In this document: in pieces, positions 1 through 7,814 of the stretch
How the letters are laid out: the number at the start of each line of letters is the position of its first letter
How positions within the stretch are numbered: position 1 is the stretch's first letter
Assembly (NCBI GenBank): GCA_934203105.1
Contig: CAKPYQ010000009.1
Location: 1 to 54,819 of the forward strand
Length of the DNA stretch: 54,819 nt
Direction: 5' to 3'
Origin: an uncultured Alphaproteobacteria bacterium
Lineage (GTDB): Bacteria > Pseudomonadota > Alphaproteobacteria > CAAHEQ01 > UBA3637
Position numbers and translations under genes: made by a program
Notes under the pieces: model-generated
Databases searched by the model: none
The model's input: the letters and a program-made list of their open reading frames with translations, nothing else
Told to the model about the DNA's origin: nothing

Positions 1-508
1 AAAATCTATTGACTTTAAACGATCGTTTTTGTCGTATATTGACAAAGCTATTTTAAGCTTCAAAAAAATGATTTTTGAGTTAGGGGTTGGTGGGCGCAAA
101 AATTATTTTTTTGAATGAGTTATAGGAGATTTTTTTATTGAGTTGATGATGTGTCATCAAACACGGGGGAAATGTGCGGCGCGGGCGCGCGAAAAATTGC
201 GCGCCGCACATTTGACATTGCGATGAGATTAAAAGATTCTTCGCTAACGCTCAGAATGACCCGTAAACCCTAACAGATTCTTCGCTATCGCTCAGAATGA
301 CGAGTGGAAAAAAACAGCTTTTTTTAGTGGGGGACGCGCGGCGCGAAGATTTGCGCGCCGTACATTTGGCGTTACGATAAAATAAAGAGATTCTTCGCTT
401 CGCTCAGAATGACGAGTGGAAAAAAACAGCTTTTTTTAGTGGGGGACGCGCGACGCGAAAATTTCGCGTCCCCCACTTCGGGCGCAAGGCCACATATTAA
501 GAGATTCT
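1..508. repeat. Non-coding region made of composite dispersed repeat units
   Basis: No convincing gene lies here. Four imperfect copies of a module reading AGATTCTTCGCT..CGCTCAGAATGAC occur at about 234-260, 275-301, 388-413 and 502-528. Between them are GC-rich hairpins: a 14-bp perfect stem at 170-183/200-213, a shorter one around 335-360, and a 12-bp stem at about 439-477. A stretch containing GTGGAAAAAAACAGC, a T-run and GGGGGACGCGCG occurs at 301-340 and again at 413-450, so a unit of about 112 bp is tandemly duplicated. The same modules reappear, inverted, at 33346-33520. A 12-bp palindrome AAACGATCGTTT sits at 18-29. The reading of these as a REP/MITE-like non-autonomous repeat is inference. 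Confidence 0.75.
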
Positions 509-2683
509 TCACTTACGTTCAGAATGACGCCGTTTTCCGCTTTTCGATTTTTGAAAAACCCTGTTCTGTTTTTTGCTCATCGGCACAAACAACAGGCCTC
601 CCGTTAAAGGAACTGCTTCCTTTAACACCGCGTCCATTATCTGCCCGCGCATAAAAGTCCGTCCCGAATTCGTCCCGTGCAAAGTTTCGGTGTTTTCATC
701 AAACACATAATAATCATTAGGCAGAACGCTGATCGGCATCAAACCATCCGCGCCATATTCATCCAAAGCCACAAACACGCCAAACCGCGTCACGGACGAA
801 ATACGCACTTCAAAAACTTCACCCACCCGATCAGCCAAAAAAGAGGCCACATATCGATCAACCGCATCTTGTTCGGCGGCGGCAGATTGACGTTCGGTTG
901 CGCTGATATGCTCGGCCGTTTTTTCAAAAGCTTCTCCTTCTTCCGGCGTTAACGCCCCTGCGCCTAACTTCAATCCGGCAATCAAAGCACGATGTACCAA
1001 AATATCAGCATACCGGCGAATAGGCGATGTAAAGTGCGCGTACTTATCCAAAGACAAACCAAAATGTCCGATATTTTCGGGACTGTATTCGGCTTGCGAT
1101 TGCGAACGCAGGACCATTTCATTTACAACCGCCCAAGACCGTTTAGCTGCCGCTTTGGATAAAATGTCATTAAAATCCTTTGGCTTTGGCGCACTTTTCG
1201 GATTAAAAAGCAATCCGTATGACTTTAAAAAGCTCTGCAAACTGGCCATTTTTTCTTCGCTTGGCCGATCGTGAACACGATACATCGTCGGCAATTTCAA
1301 CTTTTCCAAAGTTTCCGCAGCCGCAACATTCGATAAAATCATAAACTCTTCAATCATCTTATGACTGTCAAAACGTTCGCGCAAACGAATTTCAACAACT
1401 TGACCTTTGTCGTTCAAAATAACTTGACGTTCCGGCACGTCCAATTCTAATACGCCACGCGCCGTACGCGCTTTTAATAAAGAATCATAAGCTCCTTTTA
1501 AAGAGCTCATCAAATCACCCATGCCGGCAATTTTGGTTTTGCCTTGAAAATCCGCTTCAACTTCATCATAAGTCAAGCGCGCTTTGGACTTAATCATCGC
1601 CCGCAAAAAATGCGATTTTAATTTGCGCCCCGCGTGATCAATCCACAATTCACACACCATTGCCGGTCTGTCTTCATTCGGGTTCAGCGAACACAAGCCG
1701 TTTGACAAAGCTTCTGGCAACATCGGCAACACCCGATCCGGAAAATAGGTCGAATTCCCCCGCAAAAAAGCGTCCTTATCCAGCGCATCGCCAAAGCGCA
1801 CAAACCACGCGACATCAGCGATAGCCACATAAATATGCCACCCGCCTTTATTTTTAGGGTCTGTATCCGGTTCAGCAAAAACAGCATCGTCAAAATCACG
1901 CGCGTCCGCTCCGTCCACCGTGACAAAAGCGACATTCCGTAAATCCGCTCGCTTGTCCAATGGCGGTAACTTCGCGCGTTCGGCTTGATGCAAAGCCGCT
2001 TCACTGAATGCCACCGGCAAATGATGCGCAAATATCGAAATCAAGCTGGCCGCATGCGCATCAGTCGATTTGCCGATTTTTTCAACAAAATGCGCTTTGG
2101 GGTGCTGAGAACGTAGCTCGGGGATTTCAACCACAACCAAGTCTCCAGCATTTAAATCTTTCGGAAAGCTGTCGTCCATATAAAAAGCTTCTTTAAACCG
2201 CCGATCAACAGATACAATTTTTCCATCAAACAATACTCCCACCATACGATTAGAAGCCCCGGCCAATAATTTAATTGCTTCACCTTCGTATAAATGGCTG
2301 TTCACACGGTGGATTTTAGCCTGTACCACATCGCCGATTTTTGGAAAAGGTTTAACCCTATCGGCCGTCAACAAAATTTGAGGTGCCTGTCCTTCTTGAT
2401 CCCAATGCACGGGACGCGCCACCAAAGTCCCGTCCGAATCTTGTCCCGTAATTTCAACGGCCAATCGATCGCGTAACAGGCCCTGCATCATAAAGCGACG
2501 ACCTTGACGCGCCACTAAACCTTGACTTTCAATTTCTTTCAACAAATGCTTTAAATAAGCCCGCGCATCGCCTTTTGCGCCAAATTGACGAGCAATTTCA
2601 CGCTTGGACATTTCCCGACCTTGCTCATTTAAAAAAGCAATCAATTCGTCTTGCGTTGGTAAATGAGGGGCTTTTTTAACCAT
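509..2683 (-). CDS. rnr: Ribonuclease R (VacB), 3'-5' exoribonuclease
   Basis: RNase R degrades structured RNA 3' to 5' in the cytoplasm and takes part in rRNA and tmRNA-linked quality control. The 724-residue product has the family order: an N-terminal winged-helix region (KREIARQFGAKGD), cold-shock domains, an RNB catalytic domain with the acidic cluster DGADARDFDDAVF around residues 258-270 and the HFTSPIRRYADILVHR block, then an S1 domain (SSVTRFGVFVALDEYGADG) near the C-terminus. The start follows a good ribosome site (AAGGAGATGTCCCTATG). It lies 56 bp downstream of dnaB on the same strand and may share its transcript. Odd feature: the last codons, RHSERK and the TGA, are encoded inside a copy of the dispersed repeat at 502-528, so the native C-terminus has probably been replaced by repeat sequence. 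Confidence 0.95.
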   Translation of the reverse strand: MVKKAPHLPTQDELIAFLNEQGREMSKREIARQFGAKGDARAYLKHLLKEIESQGLVARQGRRFMMQGLLRDRLAVEITGQDSDGTLVARPVHWDQEGQAPQILLTADRVKPFPKIGDVVQAKIHRVNSHLYEGEAIKLLAGASNRMVGVLFDGKIVSVDRRFKEAFYMDDSFPKDLNAGDLVVVEIPELRSQHPKAHFVEKIGKSTDAHAASLISIFAHHLPVAFSEAALHQAERAKLPPLDKRADLRNVAFVTVDGADARDFDDAVFAEPDTDPKNKGGWHIYVAIADVAWFVRFGDALDKDAFLRGNSTYFPDRVLPMLPEALSNGLCSLNPNEDRPAMVCELWIDHAGRKLKSHFLRAMIKSKARLTYDEVEADFQGKTKIAGMGDLMSSLKGAYDSLLKARTARGVLELDVPERQVILNDKGQVVEIRLRERFDSHKMIEEFMILSNVAAAETLEKLKLPTMYRVHDRPSEEKMASLQSFLKSYGLLFNPKSAPKPKDFNDILSKAAAKRSWAVVNEMVLRSQSQAEYSPENIGHFGLSLDKYAHFTSPIRRYADILVHRALIAGLKLGAGALTPEEGEAFEKTAEHISATERQSAAAEQDAVDRYVASFLADRVGEVFEVRISSVTRFGVFVALDEYGADGLMPISVLPNDYYVFDENTETLHGTNSGRTFMRGQIMDAVLKEAVPLTGGLLFVPMSKKQNRVFQKSKSGKRRHSERK

Positions 2684-2739
2684 AGGGACATCTCCTTATT
2701 CATTGATATAGTGCGCGGCGCAAACAAAAGCCAAACACA

Positions 2740-4209
2740 CTATTGATCCTTTGCCAAATTGCCAAAGAACGTGTATTGACCATCAAAGTACAAATTGACC
2801 GTTCCGGTTGATCCATGACGTTGTTTTGCAATAATTGCTTCGGCTTTTTTGGCCAAATCCACTTTCTTTTGCTCCCATTCCTGACAACGTTTTTGAAAAG
2901 TTTCACTGCTTTCGCGTTCCTTTTGAATAGGTTGCTCGTTCGCCAAATAATATGCTTCACGGAAAACAAACATAACAATGTCGGCGTCTTGCTCAATAGA
3001 TCCCGATTCACGCAAATCAGACAACTGCGGACGCTTGTTGTCGCGCGATTCGACTAAACGACTTAACTGAGACAGCACAATCACCGGCACATTTAATTCT
3101 TTGGCCATTACTTTTAACGTACGGGTCATTTCTGACAAAGCCTGTACACGGTTTTCGGCACGGCCGCTTTCTTGAATTAACTGTAAATAGTCAATCACGA
3201 TCAAACCCAATCCGTGCGTTTTATCCCGTTTCATACGGCGCGCACGGTTTTTAATCGCCGTCACCGTCACCGCCGGCGTTTCGTCCACCAACAAAGGCAA
3301 ATCATTTAAGTTCTTAATCGCTTCGGCCAACTTTTCAAATTCCGGTATCGTCACTTTGCCCGATGAAATGCGGTTGCCTTCAATTTGGGTATAGTTCGAC
3401 AAAATACGGCCCGCCAATTCCGATGCTGACATTTCCAGTGAAAAGAAAGCAACGCTCTTTTTTTCTGCACTGGTTTTATTGTGTTCTTTAAAGTATTCGG
3501 CAACATTCGCAGCAATACAAGTCGCAAGCGCTGTTTTACCCATTGCCGGACGCCCCGCGATGATAATCAAGTTTGAATTATGCAAACCGCCCAACAAAGC
3601 ATCCAAATCAACCAATCCGGTCGGTACGCCACCGACCCCGTTCGGATTAGCCATTGCTTCTTGGGTCGTTTTTAACAATTCGACCGCACCGACAGATAAT
3701 TGTTGCGGTCCGCCTTCCAATTCGCCTTCATTAGCCAAATCATACAACATTTTTTCGGCGTGCTCAATTTGCCCCACTGCCGAATTATCCAAAGAAATTT
3801 CAAAAGCATCATTAACAACATCTGTTCCCAATGCGATCAATTGTCGACGCATATAGCGGTCAAAAATTTGCGTTCCGTAATCGCCGGCGTTGATCGTCGT
3901 TGTCGACGAAGCCGCTAATTGAAACAAATAATCCGCGCCGCCGACTTCGTCCAAAGCCCCCTCGCCTGCAAAAAAATCCTTTAAGGTAATCGGATCGGCC
4001 AAACGCCCCCGCTCCAATAAAGTTTGGCACGCTTTATAAATCTTGCCGTGAACAGGGCTTGCAAAATGTTCGGGCTTTAAAAACTCAATCACTTTTTCCA
4101 TAGCGCGATTGTTCGTCAAAATCGCCCCAAGCAATGCTTGTTCGGCTTCAATACTTTGCGGCAACAAGCGCATATTCGGGTTTTCCGTGGATATTTTTTC
4201 GCTTTCCAT
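2740..4209 (-). CDS. dnaB: Replicative DNA helicase DnaB
   Basis: Hexameric 5'-3' helicase that unwinds DNA at the replication fork and recruits primase. The 489-residue protein has the N-terminal DnaB domain (LPQSIEAEQALLGAIL) and a RecA-like core with Walker A GRPAMGKTALA near residue 220, Walker B LIVIDYLQL, and the ELNVPVIVLSQLSR and LSDLRESGSIEQDAD motifs. Length is normal for the family. The start at 4209 follows AAAGGAAG with 8-nt spacing. The gene is divergent from mraZ across a 189-bp intergenic region and is followed by rnr. Plasmid or phage DnaB is unlikely given the full-length housekeeping motifs and setting. Confidence 0.96.
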   Translation of the reverse strand: MESEKISTENPNMRLLPQSIEAEQALLGAILTNNRAMEKVIEFLKPEHFASPVHGKIYKACQTLLERGRLADPITLKDFFAGEGALDEVGGADYLFQLAASSTTTINAGDYGTQIFDRYMRRQLIALGTDVVNDAFEISLDNSAVGQIEHAEKMLYDLANEGELEGGPQQLSVGAVELLKTTQEAMANPNGVGGVPTGLVDLDALLGGLHNSNLIIIAGRPAMGKTALATCIAANVAEYFKEHNKTSAEKKSVAFFSLEMSASELAGRILSNYTQIEGNRISSGKVTIPEFEKLAEAIKNLNDLPLLVDETPAVTVTAIKNRARRMKRDKTHGLGLIVIDYLQLIQESGRAENRVQALSEMTRTLKVMAKELNVPVIVLSQLSRLVESRDNKRPQLSDLRESGSIEQDADIVMFVFREAYYLANEQPIQKERESSETFQKRCQEWEQKKVDLAKKAEAIIAKQRHGSTGTVNLYFDGQYTFFGNLAKDQ

Positions 4210-4302
4210 TCTATAAACTTCCTTTAATGTTTTGTTTTCGAATATCCTACAAAAGAAAGCGTCAAAAGTAAATATTTTTTATCATAAAAGAGTCGATTTT
4301 TA

Positions 4303-4332
4303 TTGACACCCATCAAATCCCATGCTATCCCA
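4303..4332 (+). promoter_or_regulatory. mraZ promoter overlapped by a three-repeat MraZ operator
   Basis: A TTGACA -35 (4303-4308) is followed after 17 bp by a weak -10 TATCCC (4326-4331). On the minus strand the same segment reads TGGGA-N5-TGGGA-N5-TGGGT, with TGGG at 4332-4329, 4322-4319 and 4312-4309, a period of exactly 10 bp. In E. coli MraZ binds three TGGGN direct repeats separated by 5 bp in its own promoter; the match in number, spacing and location is complete. Autorepression of the dcw operon is inferred from this. Confidence 0.8.
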
Positions 4333-4398
4333 TAAGAAGACAGAAAGGCAAAAGTTCGAGTCGTATCAAACAAATGCCAACGGTTGGAAGGAAGTAAT

Positions 4399-4842
4399 AT
4401 GAAGACGGCTTTATTTTTAAGCACTGTTCGCAATAAAATCGACGCCAAGTTCCGTGTGTCGATTCCTGCGGCGTTCCGCCAACTGATTGAAGATAAAAAT
4501 GCCGATTTGATTTTGTATCCGTCTTTTCAATTGCCTTGTATTGAAGGCTGCGGCGGAGATGCTTTAATGGCGCTGGCCGAAAAACTGGATTCGCAAAGCG
4601 CATTATTTACCCCAAAAACCCAAGACATACAAAGCTTAATATTCGGTTCGGCAAAGGCTTTCGTCATTGACGCCACGGGGCGAATCGGATTAACAAAAGA
4701 GTTAATGGATCATGCCGGCTTAAATGATGAAGCCGTTTTTGTCGGTTGCGGTAAAACGTTTCAGATTTGGAATCCGAAGCTTTGGACGGCGGAAGAGCAA
4801 AAACGCCGCGCAAAAATCAAAGGAGAATCGGTTAATGGATAA
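4399..4842 (+). CDS. mraZ: Transcriptional regulator MraZ, first gene of the dcw cluster
   Basis: MraZ is an AbrB-like DNA-binding ring protein that represses its own dcw operon. The 147-residue product has the two tandem SpoVT/AbrB-type repeats of the family; the first carries NKIDAKFRVSIPAAFR and the second FVIDATGRIGLTKELMDHAG. An upstream in-frame ATG exists at 4384, but the ATG at 4399 follows GGAAGGAAG at correct distance and gives the usual MKTALFLSTV start. It overlaps rsmH by 8 bp, so translation is probably coupled. A MraZ-type operator overlaps its promoter at 4303-4332. Confidence 0.93.
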   Translation: MKTALFLSTVRNKIDAKFRVSIPAAFRQLIEDKNADLILYPSFQLPCIEGCGGDALMALAEKLDSQSALFTPKTQDIQSLIFGSAKAFVIDATGRIGLTKELMDHAGLNDEAVFVGCGKTFQIWNPKLWTAEEQKRRAKIKGESVNG

Positions 4843-5758
4843 GCGTCCCCACATACCCGTCTTATTACACGAAGTGATCGATTCGTTGCACATTTGTGCG
4901 GGGGGCGTTTATGTTGACGGTACGTTCGGCGCCGGCGGCTATACCGAAGCCATTTTAAATGCTGCGCCCGATGTGCGCGTGATTGCAATTGATCAAGATG
5001 AAACGGCGATCGCGGCGGGACAAGCTTTGGTCAAAAAATACGACGGCCGACTGACTTTATTACACGGGCGTTTCGGGGATATGGATCGATTGGTAAATAT
5101 ACCGGCAGACGGCGTTGTTTTGGACATTGGTGTATCGTCTATGCAAATCGATCGGCCGGAGCGCGGATTTTCATTTCAAAAAGACGGACCGCTTGATATG
5201 CGTATGGGGCAAAGCGGGCAAACGGCCGCCGATGTTGTCAACACTTATGACGAGCAAGAATTAGCCGACATTATTTACAAATATGGTGAAGAACGCTTTT
5301 CGCGCAAAATTGCCAAAGCAATTGTATCTGAACGCGCAAAAGCCCCTTTTTCAACAACGTTGCAATTAGCAAATGCTATTCATTCGGTGATGCCGCACAA
5401 GCCGACGGACATCGACAGCGCGACACGAACTTTCCAAGCTTTGCGCATATTCGTCAATGACGAACTTGGGCAATTAGAGCGCGGATTGCAAGGTGCTGAA
5501 AACATTTTAAAAGACGGTGGCATTTTATCCGTCGTCACTTTTCATTCTTTGGAAGATCGTATTGTTAAAAACTTTTTACAAAATGCTTGCGCAGCCGCTC
5601 GGCATATAAACAAGTATAAGCCGCAAGAATCCGAACATGGGCGCTTTGAATTGGCGTTCAAAAAGCCTCTGTCGGCCAGTGCAGCTGAAATGCGGGAAAA
5701 TCCGCGTTCCAGATCGGCAAAGTTGCGCAGCGCTATTCGGAAAAGGCAGGAAAAATGA
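4835..5758 (+). CDS. rsmH: 16S rRNA (cytosine1402-N4)-methyltransferase RsmH (MraW)
   Basis: SAM-dependent enzyme that N4-methylates C1402 in the ribosomal P site. The 307-residue protein begins MDKRPHIPVLLHEVID, the standard MraW N-terminus, followed by the SAM loop VDGTFGAGGYTEAIL, DGVVLDIGVSSMQ, the helical insert with RGFSFQKDGPLDMRM, and SVVTFHSLEDRIVKNF. An in-frame ATG at 4724 lies deep in mraZ and is not credible; the start at 4835 follows AAAGGAGAA. It overlaps mraZ by 8 bp and ftsL by an ATGA. Confidence 0.95.
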   Translation: MDKRPHIPVLLHEVIDSLHICAGGVYVDGTFGAGGYTEAILNAAPDVRVIAIDQDETAIAAGQALVKKYDGRLTLLHGRFGDMDRLVNIPADGVVLDIGVSSMQIDRPERGFSFQKDGPLDMRMGQSGQTAADVVNTYDEQELADIIYKYGEERFSRKIAKAIVSERAKAPFSTTLQLANAIHSVMPHKPTDIDSATRTFQALRIFVNDELGQLERGLQGAENILKDGGILSVVTFHSLEDRIVKNFLQNACAAARHINKYKPQESEHGRFELAFKKPLSASAAEMRENPRSRSAKLRSAIRKRQEK

Positions 5759-6057
5759 AACGATTTATATTTTACTTTTTGTTTGCTTTGATGGCCTTTT
5801 GCACCACCAGCGGCATGTTTGTTTTAAAATATCACGTTGTGGGCAAAGAAGCATCTTTGGCGCGTATGCACCGGCAGATCGTCCGCAACAACCGCAGTAT
5901 TCACATTTTACGCGCCGAATGGACGAATTTAAACAATCCAAAAAGGTTGCGTGTCTTGGTGGATAAAAATACATCGCTTCAAAAAGTAAAGCCGTCACAA
6001 ATCATCGATTGGGAAAACGTTGCCTTAAAACAGTCCAAAGAAAAAGGAGGCGTTTAA
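5755..6057 (+). CDS. ftsL: Cell division protein FtsL
   Basis: FtsL is a small bitopic division protein that works with FtsB and FtsQ to control FtsI/FtsW. The sequence is weakly conserved; the call rests on position between rsmH and ftsI, size (100 residues), one N-terminal membrane segment (about residues 3-24) and a following coiled-coil stretch (KEASLARMHRQIVRNNRSI) ending in LRVLVDKNTSLQKV, which resembles the L-x-x-L-A region of FtsL. It overlaps rsmH by ATGA and ends one base before ftsI. Confidence 0.82.
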   Translation: MKRFIFYFLFALMAFCTTSGMFVLKYHVVGKEASLARMHRQIVRNNRSIHILRAEWTNLNNPKRLRVLVDKNTSLQKVKPSQIIDWENVALKQSKEKGGV

Positions 6058-6058
6058 A

Positions 6059-7810
6059 ATGTTTCCCTTTGGACGCAAAAAAAAAGAAGAATTGTATCCA
6101 ATCGGCAAAGAAATCCCAATAAAAGATAACGACAATTATCGATTTTTGGATTCAATCACCGTTCACGCATTAAAAACGGGGCGAATGCGTATGATGATTT
6201 TGGCCTATATTTTCGTAATTGCGTTTTCGATTATCGGCATTCGGTTATTTGAACAAACCATTTTAAAGCAAAACATTCGATTGCCTCACAAAAGCACTTT
6301 AACGATGACCAGCCCGATCAAACGCGCCGATATTGTCGACAGAAACGGGCGCATTTTGGCAACCAGCTTGCCAATCGTGGATTTATATGTAGATGCGCGC
6401 TATATGCCGCACCCCGAAAAAATGGCCGATGCGATCATTTCCGTTTTTCCGGATATGAACAAAGCCGATTTAATGGCAAAACTGCGTTCAAAAAACGCTT
6501 TTAAATACTTGCGCCGCAACTTAACCCCAAAAGAACAATATGCAATTAACCGCTTGGGTTATCCGCAATTAAACTTTATCGCCTCTGAACGGCGGGTTTA
6601 TCCGCAAAGCCGTTTATTTTCGCATTTACTTGGCTTTACCAACATCGACAACCAAGGCATTGCCGGTTTGGAAAAACAATATGAAAAACGCTTAACCGAA
6701 TCAAATGAAGCGTTGGTGTTGTCGGTCGATTCGCGCATTCAAGACACGGCACGATCGATTTTATCCGATGCTTTGCAAAAATTCAGCGCCGACGGTGGCG
6801 TTGCTTTGGTTGTCGACGCACAAACAACCGAAATTTTGGCGTTGGTTTCACTGCCTGATTTTGACTTAAACCAAATGCCGATCGACCCCAATAAAATCCC
6901 ACTGAACAAAGCCTCTGTCGGTATGTATGAATTGGGCTCGGTGATGAAGCCCTTTACAGTGGCTTTCGGGTTGGAAAGCGGGCAAATATCGCCCACGTCA
7001 ACGGTTGAAGCCTATAATCCTTATAAATTGGCGCGCGGGCGAACAATCACGGATTTTCAAGCCGAAAATCGTATTTTAAGCGTGCCGGAAGTTTTAATTT
7101 ATTCCAGCAACATCGGGACCGCTAAAATCGCGCAAATGTTGGGCCCTGCCACGCAAAAAGAATTTTTAGGTAAGTTTCATTTTTTATCGACTTTGGATAT
7201 CGATTTGCCCGAAAAAGGCCGGCCGATCGTTCAAAAAAAATGGGACGATGTCGAAACGGCAACCATCGGATACGGCTATGGGTTGGCGGTTTCTCCGCTG
7301 CATTTAGTCAGTGCTTTTTCGGCTTTAATCGACGGCGGACTTTACCGATATCCGACTTTTATCAAAGACGGAAACAAAGACGCTTTTTATGAACAAGTCA
7401 TCAGCACCAAAACATCACAGCGTATGCGTCACATGTTGCGCGCCGTTATCGAGGTCGGTTCCGGCAAGCGCGCCAACATCAAAGGTTTTAACGTCATCGG
7501 CAAGACCGGAACGGCGCAAATGCAAAACCCGCAAACAGGAAAATACATCGAAGGAAAAGTCAGAACTTCATTTATTGGTGCTTTTCCGATAGACAATCCG
7601 AAATATATCGTGTATGTTATGATAGAAAATCCAACCAAGCGAAAAGAAGATTGGTACTTTAACACGGCTGGTTGGAACGCTTGTCCGACGGGCGGCCAGA
7701 TCATCGAATCGATTGCTCCCATGCTGGGCGTCGAACCGAAAGAAGACCTGGAAAAGCCGGCCTATATGGAAAGCGCATATACTTATATTCGGGAAAAGAA
7801 GAAAAGGTAA
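6059..7810 (+). CDS. ftsI: Peptidoglycan D,D-transpeptidase FtsI (PBP3)
   Basis: Class B penicillin-binding protein that cross-links septal peptidoglycan. The 583-residue protein has a short cytoplasmic N-terminus, one membrane segment near residues 45-65, a PBP dimerisation domain (ADIVDRNGRILATSLP) and a transpeptidase domain with all three motifs: SxxK in GSVMKPFT, SxN in YSSNIGTAKIA, and KTGTAQ. Length matches the family. It sits between ftsL and murEF and is preceded by AAAAGGAGG. Its partner glycosyltransferase FtsW lies three genes downstream. Confidence 0.95.
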   Translation: MFPFGRKKKEELYPIGKEIPIKDNDNYRFLDSITVHALKTGRMRMMILAYIFVIAFSIIGIRLFEQTILKQNIRLPHKSTLTMTSPIKRADIVDRNGRILATSLPIVDLYVDARYMPHPEKMADAIISVFPDMNKADLMAKLRSKNAFKYLRRNLTPKEQYAINRLGYPQLNFIASERRVYPQSRLFSHLLGFTNIDNQGIAGLEKQYEKRLTESNEALVLSVDSRIQDTARSILSDALQKFSADGGVALVVDAQTTEILALVSLPDFDLNQMPIDPNKIPLNKASVGMYELGSVMKPFTVAFGLESGQISPTSTVEAYNPYKLARGRTITDFQAENRILSVPEVLIYSSNIGTAKIAQMLGPATQKEFLGKFHFLSTLDIDLPEKGRPIVQKKWDDVETATIGYGYGLAVSPLHLVSAFSALIDGGLYRYPTFIKDGNKDAFYEQVISTKTSQRMRHMLRAVIEVGSGKRANIKGFNVIGKTGTAQMQNPQTGKYIEGKVRTSFIGAFPIDNPKYIVYVMIENPTKRKEDWYFNTAGWNACPTGGQIIESIAPMLGVEPKEDLEKPAYMESAYTYIREKKKR

Positions 7811-7814
7811 AAAA

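Noticed and set aside
1..60. Promoter at the window edge (TTGACT and TTGACA with TATATT)
   Set aside because: Spacing is off (20 bp) and no gene follows; could be chance in AT-rich sequence.
4724..4834. Longer rsmH start within mraZ
   Set aside because: The extra N-terminus is mraZ sequence in another frame; the canonical MDKRPHIPVLLHEV start has a ribosome site.
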